The notes under the pieces were generated by a model. The model saw only the letters and a list, made by a program, of their open reading frames with translations. It did not search any database and was not told where the DNA came from. From the NCBI GenBank assembly GCA_029449235.1, contig JANATG010000004.1, positions 2,480,001 to 2,544,000 of the forward strand: a stretch of DNA of 64,000 bases. The letters are read 5' to 3'. How positions within the stretch are numbered: position 1 is the stretch's first letter; each line of letters starts with the position of its first letter. Shown here piece by piece: positions 10,358 through 20,900 of the stretch. The DNA comes from Linnemannia schmuckeri. Lineage: Eukaryota; Mortierellomycota; Mortierellomycetes; Mortierellales; Mortierellaceae. Made by a program: the position numbers and the translations under genes.

Positions 10358-10698
10358 GGCTGCTATTGAAGAGGGTCGTAAGTCGGGAGGTCGAGTTGGT
10401 CGGGTCCGGAATGGTATGAGGGGAGAGAGATGAGCGAAGAAGAAAAGAAGAAAAGGAAAAAGAATAACGGTGAACTTTTGCAATGGGAAGCAAAAGTAAA
10501 TGGGGGAGAACTGAGGCTCTGACAGACAAGACTGACTGAGAAGGGCAAAAAAAAAAAAAAAAAAAAGAGTTGAAAACGACTGCTTTTTCTTTCTTTGATG
10601 GGGGAATCAAGTTCCACGCTTACTACACGTGACAGCACATGGTTTTCGCATTGGTGTACCGGTTTTATTCGCTCGTGTGTGCTCAGTCCTATAGTTCT
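10358..10698. promoter_or_regulatory. Opi3-like promoter, with A19 tract
   Basis: A 340-nt gap holding the 5' flank of the Opi3-like gene (C/T-rich on its coding strand) and the 3' flank of the next gene upstream. A homopolymer A run lies at about 10549-10567. No recognised inositol-choline response element was called. Confidence 0.45.
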
Positions 10699-12370
10699 CT
10701 AGTTGAGATCCTGAGGGCGCTGATCGGGATAAGTTCCAACAACCTTGACATCCAGACAGAACTGGCCCAGCTCACTCACAACCTTGTTCATCACCTCGCT
10801 ATCTCCATGTACACCTGCGCACTCAACAAAGAAGACATAGTGCCATGGTCTCAACATCGAGGGGCGCGAGTCAATCTTGGTCAAGTTGAGCGAGTGGTCT
10901 TTGAAGACCTTCAATCCGTCACACAATGCTCCAGGAAGACGGTGATCCACCGTGAACATCAACAGTGTCTTGTCGCTTACAGTAGGAGCATCCCATGCAT
11001 CCGAAATAATAAAGAAGCGCGTCGTGTTATCTATTTTGCACATAGGAAAATATTAAAGCCGATTAGCTCATGGAATAAAAAGTGGGGAAACAAGAGACAG
11101 TAGCAAACATAAATGTGTTAAATTACCTTGCTGGTCCTCAATGTCGGCATGAAGAATATCCAAACCGTAGATCTCTGCGCACACACGGTTGCAGACGGCA
11201 GCTGCGTACTTTTCCTTGGACGCCAACTGAGCAGCCTCCGAGGTCGAAGCGCAAGGGACAAGCTCAATGCCCTTCAACTGGCTGTTCAAGAAAGTCTGGC
11301 ACTGTGCCAAAGCCTAATTGAGAACACACAACAGCACAGCGTACAGTTAAAAAAACAATCTGAGCATCATACGCAAGCAGTTATCACGAGATCAATAATG
11401 AATGATGGAAGCAACGAGTTCCTACCACGGGGTGGGAATACACGCGACGGACAGCTTCTGTGGTTGAGTTGGAGAGGAGATAGTGGTGGACGGGGAGATA
11501 GGTCTCGGCTCTGATCTTGACCTTGGACTTGATGAACTTGTCCAATGTTGGCACAACAGATCCTGCAATCGAGTTCTCGAAGGGGACAACTCCGTACTGG
11601 CACCGACCACGCTCAACAGCCTCGAAGACGTCCGCGATAGTTCCCTGCGATGCATACTGAACACTGTCACCGAAACGCTTCATGCTTGCCTGCAAGACCC
11701 ATTGTCATGTTATGAATGAGATGAGTGTCCAGGCTAAAAGGGAACAGATCATTCTTGCCTGCTCGTCAAGTCCTATTACAAACGCCATAAGAAAGAGACT
11801 TACATCGTGGGAGAAGGATCCAACGGGTCCCAGATAGGCGACCATGACATCTTTCTGAAGAGCAATTGAGGCCGACATGATCTCGCGATAGATAGCGCAG
11901 AGGCTGTCAGCAGCCAGGGGTCCTGGGTTTAGCCTTGTCACCTATATAAGTTGAGCGTGGAAGTTTCTTGACAGTAGTGAGAAGTCCAGTTCATAGCAGC
12001 CAGATCGCCGTTTCTTTCATGCCGTGAGAGCCATTGAAGTGGTTGTAGTCGACCTATACCTTCTCAAAGACCTGCTTCTCGCGCCCTGGAATATATACAT
12101 GGGTGTTCTCTTCATCCCTATCGAGTGAACCGAGGGTAAAGAGAAAATCAGGTAAAAGAGTTAGAGCGAAAAGGTTCTCGTCACATGCATTTTGACAAAA
12201 ACGATTCCCGCATTCGTTGAATGAGTATTTTCCCCGTACTGGCTGTCCTTGGCTTCACGCTTGGCGGCACCGATGTCGAGGGAGACCTGGGCGCGCTCGT
12301 TGAGGAGGGCGATGAGCTTGTGATCGAGCGAGTCGATCTGGAGACGGAGGGTGTCGAGGTTGAGGGACAT
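10699..12370 (-). CDS. Bifunctional chorismate mutase-prephenate dehydratase (P-protein)
   Basis: Phenylalanine biosynthesis: chorismate to prephenate to phenylpyruvate. Exons 12240-12370, 12060-12117, 11804-11941, 11426-11689, 11127-11313 and 10699-11030 join to 369 residues. Residues 1-~95 form an AroQ-type chorismate mutase (LDTLRLQIDSLDHKLIALL, then GREKQV, NPGPLAADSL, YREIMSAS). Residues ~105-280 are the prephenate dehydratase (VAYLGPVGSFSH, VPFENSIAGSV, catalytic NTTRFF), and ~290-369 the regulatory ACT domain (KTLLMF, then the Phe-binding KIDSRPS). Length and order match bacterial PheA P-proteins (about 360-390 aa). Ascomycete models use separate proteins, Aro7 (a different AroQ subtype) and Pha2, so this fused form is unusual for fungi as commonly described. 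Six introns argue against bacterial contamination. Transfer from bacteria or an ancient retained fusion are both open. Confidence 0.94.
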
Positions 12371-13040
12371 GCTGATGGGTGTTGGTGTGTGGAGGAATGG
12401 AAAGAAAAAAGAAAAAAAAAAGGAGAGAAGAGGGGGTCAGAGCGATCTGACCTTAAGCATACTTTAATCTGGTCGAGCTGAGTAGTGAGTCAAGGCGAAA
12501 CTAAAAGGCACCATCAAAAAAGACATCGATTTTGTGCGGGTGATGAATCGAGCCTAAAAAAGAAACGTCTTCGAGTCATCAAAAAATAAAAGGAAGGCAG
12601 AGAGCACAATTAGGCTATTCCTTTTCCACAAGATAGAAGAGTAGGTAGGTCAATTGATTAGGGATCAATTGCAACTCTGTGCTCGTGTATCTCCACTTCA
12701 AGAAAGTATGACAGCCAGTTTACCCTATGTGGTTACCACACTCGAGTCTTTAGTCGTATGTTCGTGTGCGTGTACAGACCTTGTTCTTCTATGCGATGAT
12801 CCAGAGACAAGTCCGAGCCCTATTGACGCATTTCATTGGCGGGCTCAAAACTCCCTTTTTGGGCGAGCAACCTGTTTGCTGAAGTTTTTTTTTCTCTCTT
12901 CTTGGCCTGCACCCGCCCTTCTCTCACTTCTCTCACTCCTCACCTTTGCTTCCTCCCTCCCCTCCTCTTCCTCCGTGCACAAAACATACATACATACAAT
13001 ATAAAGGACTCTTGCCAGTCCCTCCTCTTACTGGCCAGAC
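12371..13040. promoter_or_regulatory. Divergent promoter region, P-protein / ABC1 kinase
   Basis: A 670-nt spacer between divergent start codons. A TATAAAG sequence occurs about 40 nt before the ABC1-kinase ATG, which is too close to be a confident TATA box. The side next to the kinase gene is C/T-rich. No other feature seen. Confidence 0.5.
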
Positions 13041-15836
13041 ATGTCCCTCTTCCACCCTTCACGCAATGTCACCCTCCTCATTCACACTCATACTCGTTCC
13101 TTGCATCTTCTCGCACCTCATGCACTAAAAGCCGCAACAAGGACTCACGCACAGACTCAAACATGGACACGGACACGGACACTCACAACTGCACTTGGTG
13201 CGCCACCAAGTCCTTTTCACACCTGCAGTATATCAACCCAATCCAGTGCAAGGCCTCATGCACCCCTTTTGTCGTTTGTCTCGAGTCGGATCGGCGTCAA
13301 CAGCGATAAAGGAAACAGGATTTTTGTCCGATCAAAAAGTACAACGACAAGAGCAGCTGCAGTATCATCGTCCATTCCTCCACAGGGTCTTGTCAACACT
13401 CCAGGATCACTCAAAGCAAAGATTAAGCAAGGATTGTGGATCGGATTGGGTCTCGGTACGGTCGTCTCTGCTGTCGGTATTGCGTGGAGCCCCTCGTATC
13501 GTGAACAATCAACACTTATGAGCGCAGCCGTGTTCCGATCTGTCGCTACTTTCATCACAGGGTACATTATCAAATGCCTGCATTTTTCATGACCCTTTTC
13601 TATTTTATTTTGGCGTGCATCTATGACGACAGACAAGAAAAATAACCTTGTTCGGGGCAAATTGTTGAAACTGACCTCTCGATCGTTCTTCATTTTAGTT
13701 GTCTTTGTATGGCCGACTACAAAATCTTGCACTTGCGATATGCGTCTGAAGGATATACATCAGACACTTACAAGGCTGAGCGGAAGGTTGTTCATCAACG
13801 TTGTGCCGATCGACTTTTGGGACTGTGCAGACTCAATACAGGAATCTACTGCAAGGCAGGCCAGCATGTCGGTATGTGTTGTATCACATATATGTATGTA
13901 CAGGCCAGAGAGAGTATTAGCGCATTTTTCTGAAAACAATTGACGCTCTGACACATTTTTTTTTCCGACAATTGTTGTCCTTGTAGCTTCCCTGACTTAC
14001 ATCGTGCCACCGGAGTATACCAACACCCTCTCTGTTCTTCAGGATCGTGCGCCTTTTAAATCAATGAAGGAAGTCGAACAAGTCTTCCGTGAAGAGTTTG
14101 GTCAGCATCCACTGGACTTGTTTCGCGAGTTTGAACCTGTCCCCATGGCAGCAGCAAGTCTAGCTCAGGTTCACCGAGGTAAGCAAAAATATCGAATTTG
14201 GAGGATGGATATTTATTTTATTGAATTTTTTTTCTAGCTCATATGAAACCGGCACCAATTGTCTAACCGTCCCGCCCTTTTGTTTCTATGCATAGCTGTG
14301 ACAATGGACGGAAGGCTAGCAGCAGTAAAAGTTCAATACAACAACGTGTCTCGCCTCTTCAAATGTAAGGAATAGTCTGATCGCTCTACTGTTGTTTTCT
14401 CCTTTAGACTGGATGCAGACGCTCAGAAGTTAACGCAAAAGATGGCCTTGTTGCCTTTTAATAGCGGATATGTGGACAATGCAGACGCTTTCGGACATGG
14501 TTGGGTTCCTGTTTCCAGAGTTTGAGCTTGGATGGATCGTGACTGAGTTCAAGGACAACCTCACCTCCGAGTTTGATTTCACCAACGAGGCCAGGTAATA
14601 TTTTACTTAAAATGTATTTGGTATGTTTGGGTCTGTGCTGTATCGTGCAGGAGAATTAAAGTGGTTTAATCTTTTCGATCGACACAAATTTTAGAAACGG
14701 CGAGGCGACAAAGGAGAGATTCAAAAACCGATCCGACTTTTATGTCCCCGAGATCTACTGGGACCTTTCTTCAAAAAAGATTCTGACCATGGAGTTCATC
14801 GACGGTGTAAAGGTCAACGATGTCGAGGCATTGAAGAAGTTGGGCGTGTCACCCAAGTGGGTCCGTACTACTTTGCTTGAAGTCTTTGCAGAGATGATGT
14901 ACCAGCATGGAGTTGTTCACTGTGACCCACACGTAAGTTTTGCTTTTCGTTTTTTTGTTCATATCCTTATTTGTTATTGAATATTGAGTGAAGTATAGTT
15001 CCTAATGCGTATCGCCTATCTTATATATTTAGGCCGGAAACATCTTGATCACAAAAGACCAGTTCACGGGCAAATGTCAGTTCGTACTCCTTGATCACGG
15101 ACTCTACAGGACCCTGGATGAAACCTTCCGCTTCAACTATTGTCAACTCTGGAGAGCGCTCATCCTCAACGACCAAGACCTCCTCAACCGCGCCTCTGGC
15201 AACATTGGCATCCCTGAGAACTATGTCAGTTTCATCCCCCTGATCTTTATTCAACGACCCGCGAATGCTAACCAAAAGATTGGCGAGGGCATGACGACCG
15301 AACAGAAACAGGAAGTCCGGTCATCGCTCAAGAATGTTACTATGGCGGAAGTTTTTGAGTTTCTAGAAATCTTGCCCAGAGATATGTTGTTGGTTTTCAG
15401 GACTATTAACTTGACCCGTGGGATCCATCAGCAGTTGGGTGGTGAGAACGTAGAACGATTCCACATCAATGCCCTCTTCGCGACCAAGGGTGTCTGGTCC
15501 GAAACGCGACAGGAGGAACACGACCGCCGGGTGAGGCGCGAACAACGACGACGCGACCGATTGAACGGGCGGTTCGGAGCTATTGCGTCATGGTGGTACG
15601 GAAGCCAGGACGACAAGGACGAGAATAGTTCTGAGGCGACTAGGGCTCATGGGATGCAGTTGGGACTGGGACCTCGGAACCGGTGGTATCTCTTTGGAGA
15701 CACGCCTACGTTCTATAGAAGTCTGGGGTATTTGTGGGATACTTTCTCAATGCGGTGGAGACTTTGGGTTGGTGAGGGACTTTTGCGGATTTGGCTTTGG
15801 TGGACTGGCAAGGATGTTGCCAAAGCTATTAGTTAG
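13041..15836 (+). CDS. Mitochondrial ABC1/ADCK1-type atypical kinase (Mcp2-like)
   Basis: UbiB/ABC1 family protein-like kinase of mitochondria; ADCK1/Mcp2 members are linked to lipid homeostasis and cristae. Seven exons (13041-13561, 13699-13871, 13987-14178, 14296-14364, 14465-14594, 14695-14932, 15033-15836) join to 708 residues. The first ~110 residues are rich in R, H, T and S with almost no acids, a mitochondrial presequence; a hydrophobic segment follows (GLWIGLGLGTVVSAVG). Family motifs: KAGQHV (KxGQ), alanine-rich AAASLAQVHRA in place of a glycine loop, VKVQ lysine, LFPEFE, FDFTNEARN, VHCDPHAGNIL catalytic loop and LLDHGLY (DFG equivalent). The acceptor at 14464 was chosen because it restores the exact family spacing between VKVQ and FPEFE. 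The C-terminal ~150 residues after the kinase core are longer than in ADCK1. Confidence 0.92.
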
Positions 15837-15991
15837 TTTAGATATATGAAATTGTACCCTTAGCATAGAAATAGAAGGCAACTCTGGATGCAAGTATGCT
15901 TGTGTGATGAAAAGAAAAAGGAACAGGAAATGTCAAATATTTCATGTGGTTTTATTCGCATACCAGCAACTCTTTAAACGTTCGATCCTTC

Positions 15992-17580
15992 CTATCCAAG
16001 GGCCAGGGTACTGTCGACAGCTCCGCACTGCACTAAAAGCCCCCTGTTTATGAGATCAAGACCAGTGGCATCCTTGATGACAAGGCTCTGAGCGCACAGT
16101 GTACCAAGGTTGGACCCCAAACCAACGTGACAACAACACCTTCTCTTTATCCCCACTCGACAACCGCCATACTCTAACAGATCCATCCTCGCAAGCTGTC
16201 GCAAACTCCATGGGCATACGTAGATTTCACACAACATCCTCAACAGGCCCAAAGAATCCACGGATCGCGCCGACACATGACCGCGTCTCCTCCTCGTCCT
16301 GCCTTCGTAGTCTTTGCTAGAGACGCACTGTCCTCTAATCACCTCCAGAGGCGATCCGTTGACCACAGGGCGAATAGGCAATGCAACAAATCACTCCGCT
16401 GCGCCCATACAGTTTGATGCGAGGATTGTCTGCCTGAGGGTCCCATAGATAAATCGAGTATCGATGCCCAGAGCAACCTGCCAGCCGCTTGGTGAATATG
16501 TCGCGACCAGAACTCGTTCCCGTATCAGCTTCTTGGTCGTCAGGAGGGCTTTGGACTGAGGATCGAAGAGCCAAATGGCGCAACTTCAAGTCCCGGCCGC
16601 AAGCTTTTGTACATCACGCGAGAATGCTATGCCGCCTATCGCGTTGTCAATTTGTTTCCTCCTTTCCTTCCGTTCAATAAGGCTGTGTAGATGCTTAGTG
16701 CCGTGTAGGTCCTGTGAACTAACATCATTTCCTCAGTTGGAAAAAAACAAGCCACAGACAGTAAGGCGAATAGCTCACAAAATGTCGAGCACTTCCCGGA
16801 AATTCTTCAAGCGGTTCCTGAACTGTCGGTAACGCGCATTTCGTATAACTTTGGAACGAGTGCTGTACATGACCTGGTTACCCTCAGGTGGGAACTCCAT
16901 GGTGCCGAATAGGAAAAGTTTCTGGAAACTCGGATGACTCCAATTTACGCGCTCCCGTCATTTGATCCCACTGTTGGATAATACGGCGGCTCCGACAGGG
17001 AATTACTTGACTATCAAGAGAGCACGCAAGCTTTTGAGCAAAACCGGTGCATCGCCCTTGTGTCTCGAAGCTCAACGAGCTAGTGTGTACTTCCCACAAC
17101 TGTCGTTGCCTCCCGAGGCGAGTTACAGACCGTCTGGAGAAAGGTCACATTATCCGCCCTAGCATTATCGCTTCTCGAGGTAGAAACTAGAGCTCCTGTC
17201 AATGCGTTCCACAATCTCACCGTTTAGTCGTCGCTTGAAGAAACGATCCACTGGTCGATCGGTGAAAATGTAATTCTTGTAACGGTCTCGGTGATGGCCG
17301 CGTAAGGTCGGACCTGGCTTTTTGGAAATCGTATTCCAAAGCTGTAGTCCGCCTTCATCATGACCGGAAGCGATCCATTGTCCATCTGGAGAATAGGCAA
17401 GGCTGTGCATCTCTCCCAACGAGGTGCTCTGAACAACGCCCGTCTCTCTAGTCGTCGGTTCCAAAACCGAATCATTCCACCATCGTCTCCCGATACAAGC
17501 TGCCGTCCTTCCGGCGAAAGCTCGACGCTTCTGGCATCCAGAAATGTAGGAGTGCAGCGCCACGTTGCTTTCAATCTCCT
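15992..17580 (-). pseudogene. Decayed C-terminal half of a NACHT-WD40 gene (relic A')
   Basis: WD40-like segments are recognisable in all three minus frames: SPEGRQLVSGDDGGMIRFWN near 17500, ITFSPIDQWIVSSSDD near 17250, CCIAYSPCGQRIASGGD near 16350, MPMEFATACEDGSVRVW near 16190, and LCAQSLVIKD...LLVQCGAVDSTLA just before the stop at 15992. The order matches the C-terminal half of the intact gene that follows on the same strand, but stops and frame changes break it many times and no ATPase domain remains. Some segments resemble the distant copy at 57.8-62.9 kb more than its neighbour (for example ICCIAYSPCGQ), so it may derive from a third family member. It lies head-to-tail, downstream of the intact gene. 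Non-coding today. Confidence 0.88.
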
Positions 17581-17959
17581 TGAACTAGTCCATTTGACAT
17601 CAAAATCACGCTACTGACTGAAGACGGAGAGAGAAAGAAAACACCAAGGGTCGAGAAGGAGGAAGGGGGAAAAGAAAATGACTTTTTGAACTAAGGCTTC
17701 AACCGGAACTTAACAAACACTCCTGAAATGCGGTGATCGTCGGCAGGGTGAAATGAAGACTGAGCTTCGCGTTGAACGGGTGTGCTCGCGTTGACTGACT
17801 GCTCTCAAACATGGTTGACCAGAAGTGACAAAGGTGGATTCCAAATCCAGAAGTAAGGATCTATATGAGCATCCTCTATCAGCCTAGACTGTTGTTTATT
17901 TTTCTTCCTAACCAAGGCGTCCCCAGACCTCAATCATACAACACCCTTCATCAACATCA
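17581..17959. other. Spacer between WD40 relic and NLR-A
   Basis: About 380 nt. It contains the 3' UTR of the intact gene. No WD40-like segment, repeat or gene was seen. Confidence 0.5.
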
Positions 17960-20900
17960 TCACCCCTCTAAAGCCTCAACAGCACCGCGTTGGATCAACA
18001 ACTTGCGGTTCATCAAGTCAAGCCCAGTAACGCCCTCCAATTTCATATCTGCGGCACACAGAATTCCCAAATCAGATCCCCACAAAAACCGAACCTCGAC
18101 GTCCTCCTCCCCTTCAGTCACATCCCCATCACCAACCTTTGAAGATACGCCCCAGACGCGAACAGATCCATCCTTGCAGGCCGTCGCAAACTCCATTGGC
18201 ACGACCGGATTCCAGGCGATATCGCGGATGAATCCAAAGAACCCTCGGACCACAGACGCGCACGACCAGCTGTTCTCTTTGTCCGATTGTTGATGCCAAA
18301 GCCGAACAGTCTCGTCAGTACTACCAGAGGCGATCCAGGTACCGCAGGGTGAGTAGTCAAGAGCACTGATCGCTTGGGGTCCTTCCAACAGCTGTACCAA
18401 CACACCAGGGTCCTCCCTCTCTGTGACTCCCTCTACCGTAGACTGATCAACATCCCAGAGGTAGATCGATCCCGCCGCAGTACCCATCGCAAACTGTCGC
18501 CCGCTCGGCGAGTACTTCAACACCAAAAGACGGACGTTCCGTCCACCTTGCAGCTTCTTCTTGGACGCAACAACAAGCGCCTTCGAGACAGGGTCAAACA
18601 GCGACACAGTCCCAGTGGTAAACCCAACCGCAAGCTGGCGGCCCGTTGGTGAAAAGGCCACAGACTCAATCTCCACCGGATCGCTCTCCTCCAGCTGCAC
18701 AAGAACATGCCCCCCTTGTCCTGGTACCGAACCATCCTCGTGCAGATCCCACAATCGTACCGCCTTGTCCAAACATGCAGAAAGAAGCCAACGACCACAC
18801 GATGAATAGGTTATAGTCATCACTGATCGAAGATGGCCCTTCAAGCAGGTCGCAGGCGCATTGTCAGGTTCAGGTCGCACACTTGCCAGTCGGATAGGAC
18901 CTTGCTCAAAGCTGGCGGCGATCTGACGGCGGTCCGGCGAAAAGGCTGCACATGAAGGGATAAATATTTCCTCGATTTCGTTGGTGTACAGATCAGAGAC
19001 GAATAATCCTCCCCCTACTCCTCCACTTCGCGCCGCCAGTGCCTCGCGATCCCACCGCCGAATGATCACGTCGTCGTCAATAGTGAAAATGGCTCCGCCA
19101 TCAAGGGTGTACGCCAGCGCTAAGATACTGACTTTTTGATCTTGTGGCGACGGTGCTTGAAGACCCGACGATATCGACTCACTCGAATTCACGTCCCACA
19201 GACGCACCTTCTTGTCCGCTCCCACGGATGCGATCTGCCGTTCGTTTGGAGCAAAGGCAATTTTGAAGACAAAGCCATTATGACCATTCAAAGTGGCGAC
19301 GAGCGTGCCCGACGACACATCCCACAACTTCACTGACTGATCATCGGCAGAGGAAGCAAGCCACTGACTGCTGGCCGAGAAGGCAACGCTGGAGAGATCG
19401 CGAGTGTGGCCATACAGCTTAGTACTCGGCTCTCCGGTAGCGGTATCCCAGAGTAGTGTATCACCATAGAGATGTCCGGTAGCGACCCATCGTCCATTGG
19501 GAGAATACGCAAGACATCTCACCGCTCCAAAGGGAGACGTCCAAATGGCACCAGCTTCTCCGGTCTCCGCATTCCAGAATCGAATTGTTTTATCATCACT
19601 GCCCGAGACGAGTGTTCGCCCATCGGCCGAAAATTGGACGCTCCCGACGGTATTGGTGTGTCCCTCCATAACAAGGAGACATTCTCCAGTCTGCGCATCC
19701 CACAATCGGATTGTCTTATCAAAGCTGCACGAAACGACCTTCTTTCCACATGGAGAAAATGAAGCGCCAAACAAGCTGCTGGTATGCCCCTCCAAGACCA
19801 ACAACGCCTCCTCACTGCCGTTGCTCTCCCACACCATGGCCGTCTTGTCCTTGATCTTGCCTGCAGAAACGATACGCTGACTATCTGCCGAAAATGTGAC
19901 GTCGCTGCTCCCTCTAACATGTCCTCTGAGCTGACGAACCTTGGACCAGGTTGTCGTCTCGTAAACGTCAATGACTCCGCTCCTCATAGAGACTGCAAGT
20001 AGCTTTCCGTCGGGTGAATAATCACAGCCGGAACTAGGGTCGTCTACAACAAGGTAGGGCAGCTCTCCAAACCTCACGTCATCCATCTGTGCACCACTCA
20101 TATCCACCTGTCTCAACCAACTCTGAGCGAGGTTGACGCCCGTCAAGTTGGCGCCCTGGAACTGAGCATAGTCGAACTGACCGTCAGAGAGATCTGCGCC
20201 TGGGATCTGAATACTCCGGAGGTCGGCGCCGCCGAAATCGACGCCAGCCCTGACAAGAATCGTAATAGCGTTCGCTGCAGCAATCTGATTCAACTCCACC
20301 TCGCCACCCGTTTTCGACTCCTCAATCACATCTAGGAGTTGTTGTTTAAACGGTGGATCCTGCAGCACTCGCTCCGCTAAAAACTGAACGATCGATAGTT
20401 CCTTAATAATGCTCCTCTGCGCTAGACTGGTTCTGAAGTCGTAAATCTGTGCTCGTTCCTCAGACTCCTCCGCATCAGCGTCGTAATCAAGAGGATCAAA
20501 AATAGTCCTGGAGTAAAAGTACTCTAAAAGAGATTGATGAAGGAATTGAAAGTGGTTGCCGGACCGTGTCACCGTACTACACTCTCGGAGCAGCTTTGCT
20601 TGGCCGCTGGGCCTGAAGAATCTAGCCTTCCAAGTATTCTTGTCCCAGAAATGGGTGTACTTGACGATCGGGTTTCCTGCATGATCCATGAAAATCGCCC
20701 TGGAAAGGTCTTTCTGGTAGTGGATGCCGTGGTAGGAAAAATTATCCTCGATGAGCAGGTCCAGTTCTTCTCGCTCCTGGGCGCTCAGTAGACTGCCTTC
20801 CAGTCTCTTCCGGTTGACCTCCAGCCATCGCTTGACGAAGCTGTCGTAGAGCTGAACACGCGTAATGCGGATCGACGAGAGATTCTTATTGGCTTCAACA

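Noticed and set aside
14402..14460. Coding-looking stretch (LDADAQKL, QKMALL) between ABC1-kinase exons
   Set aside because: Using it as an exon gives a frame conflict on both sides; skipping it as part of one 100-nt intron restores exactly the ADCK1 spacing between VKVQ and FPEFE.
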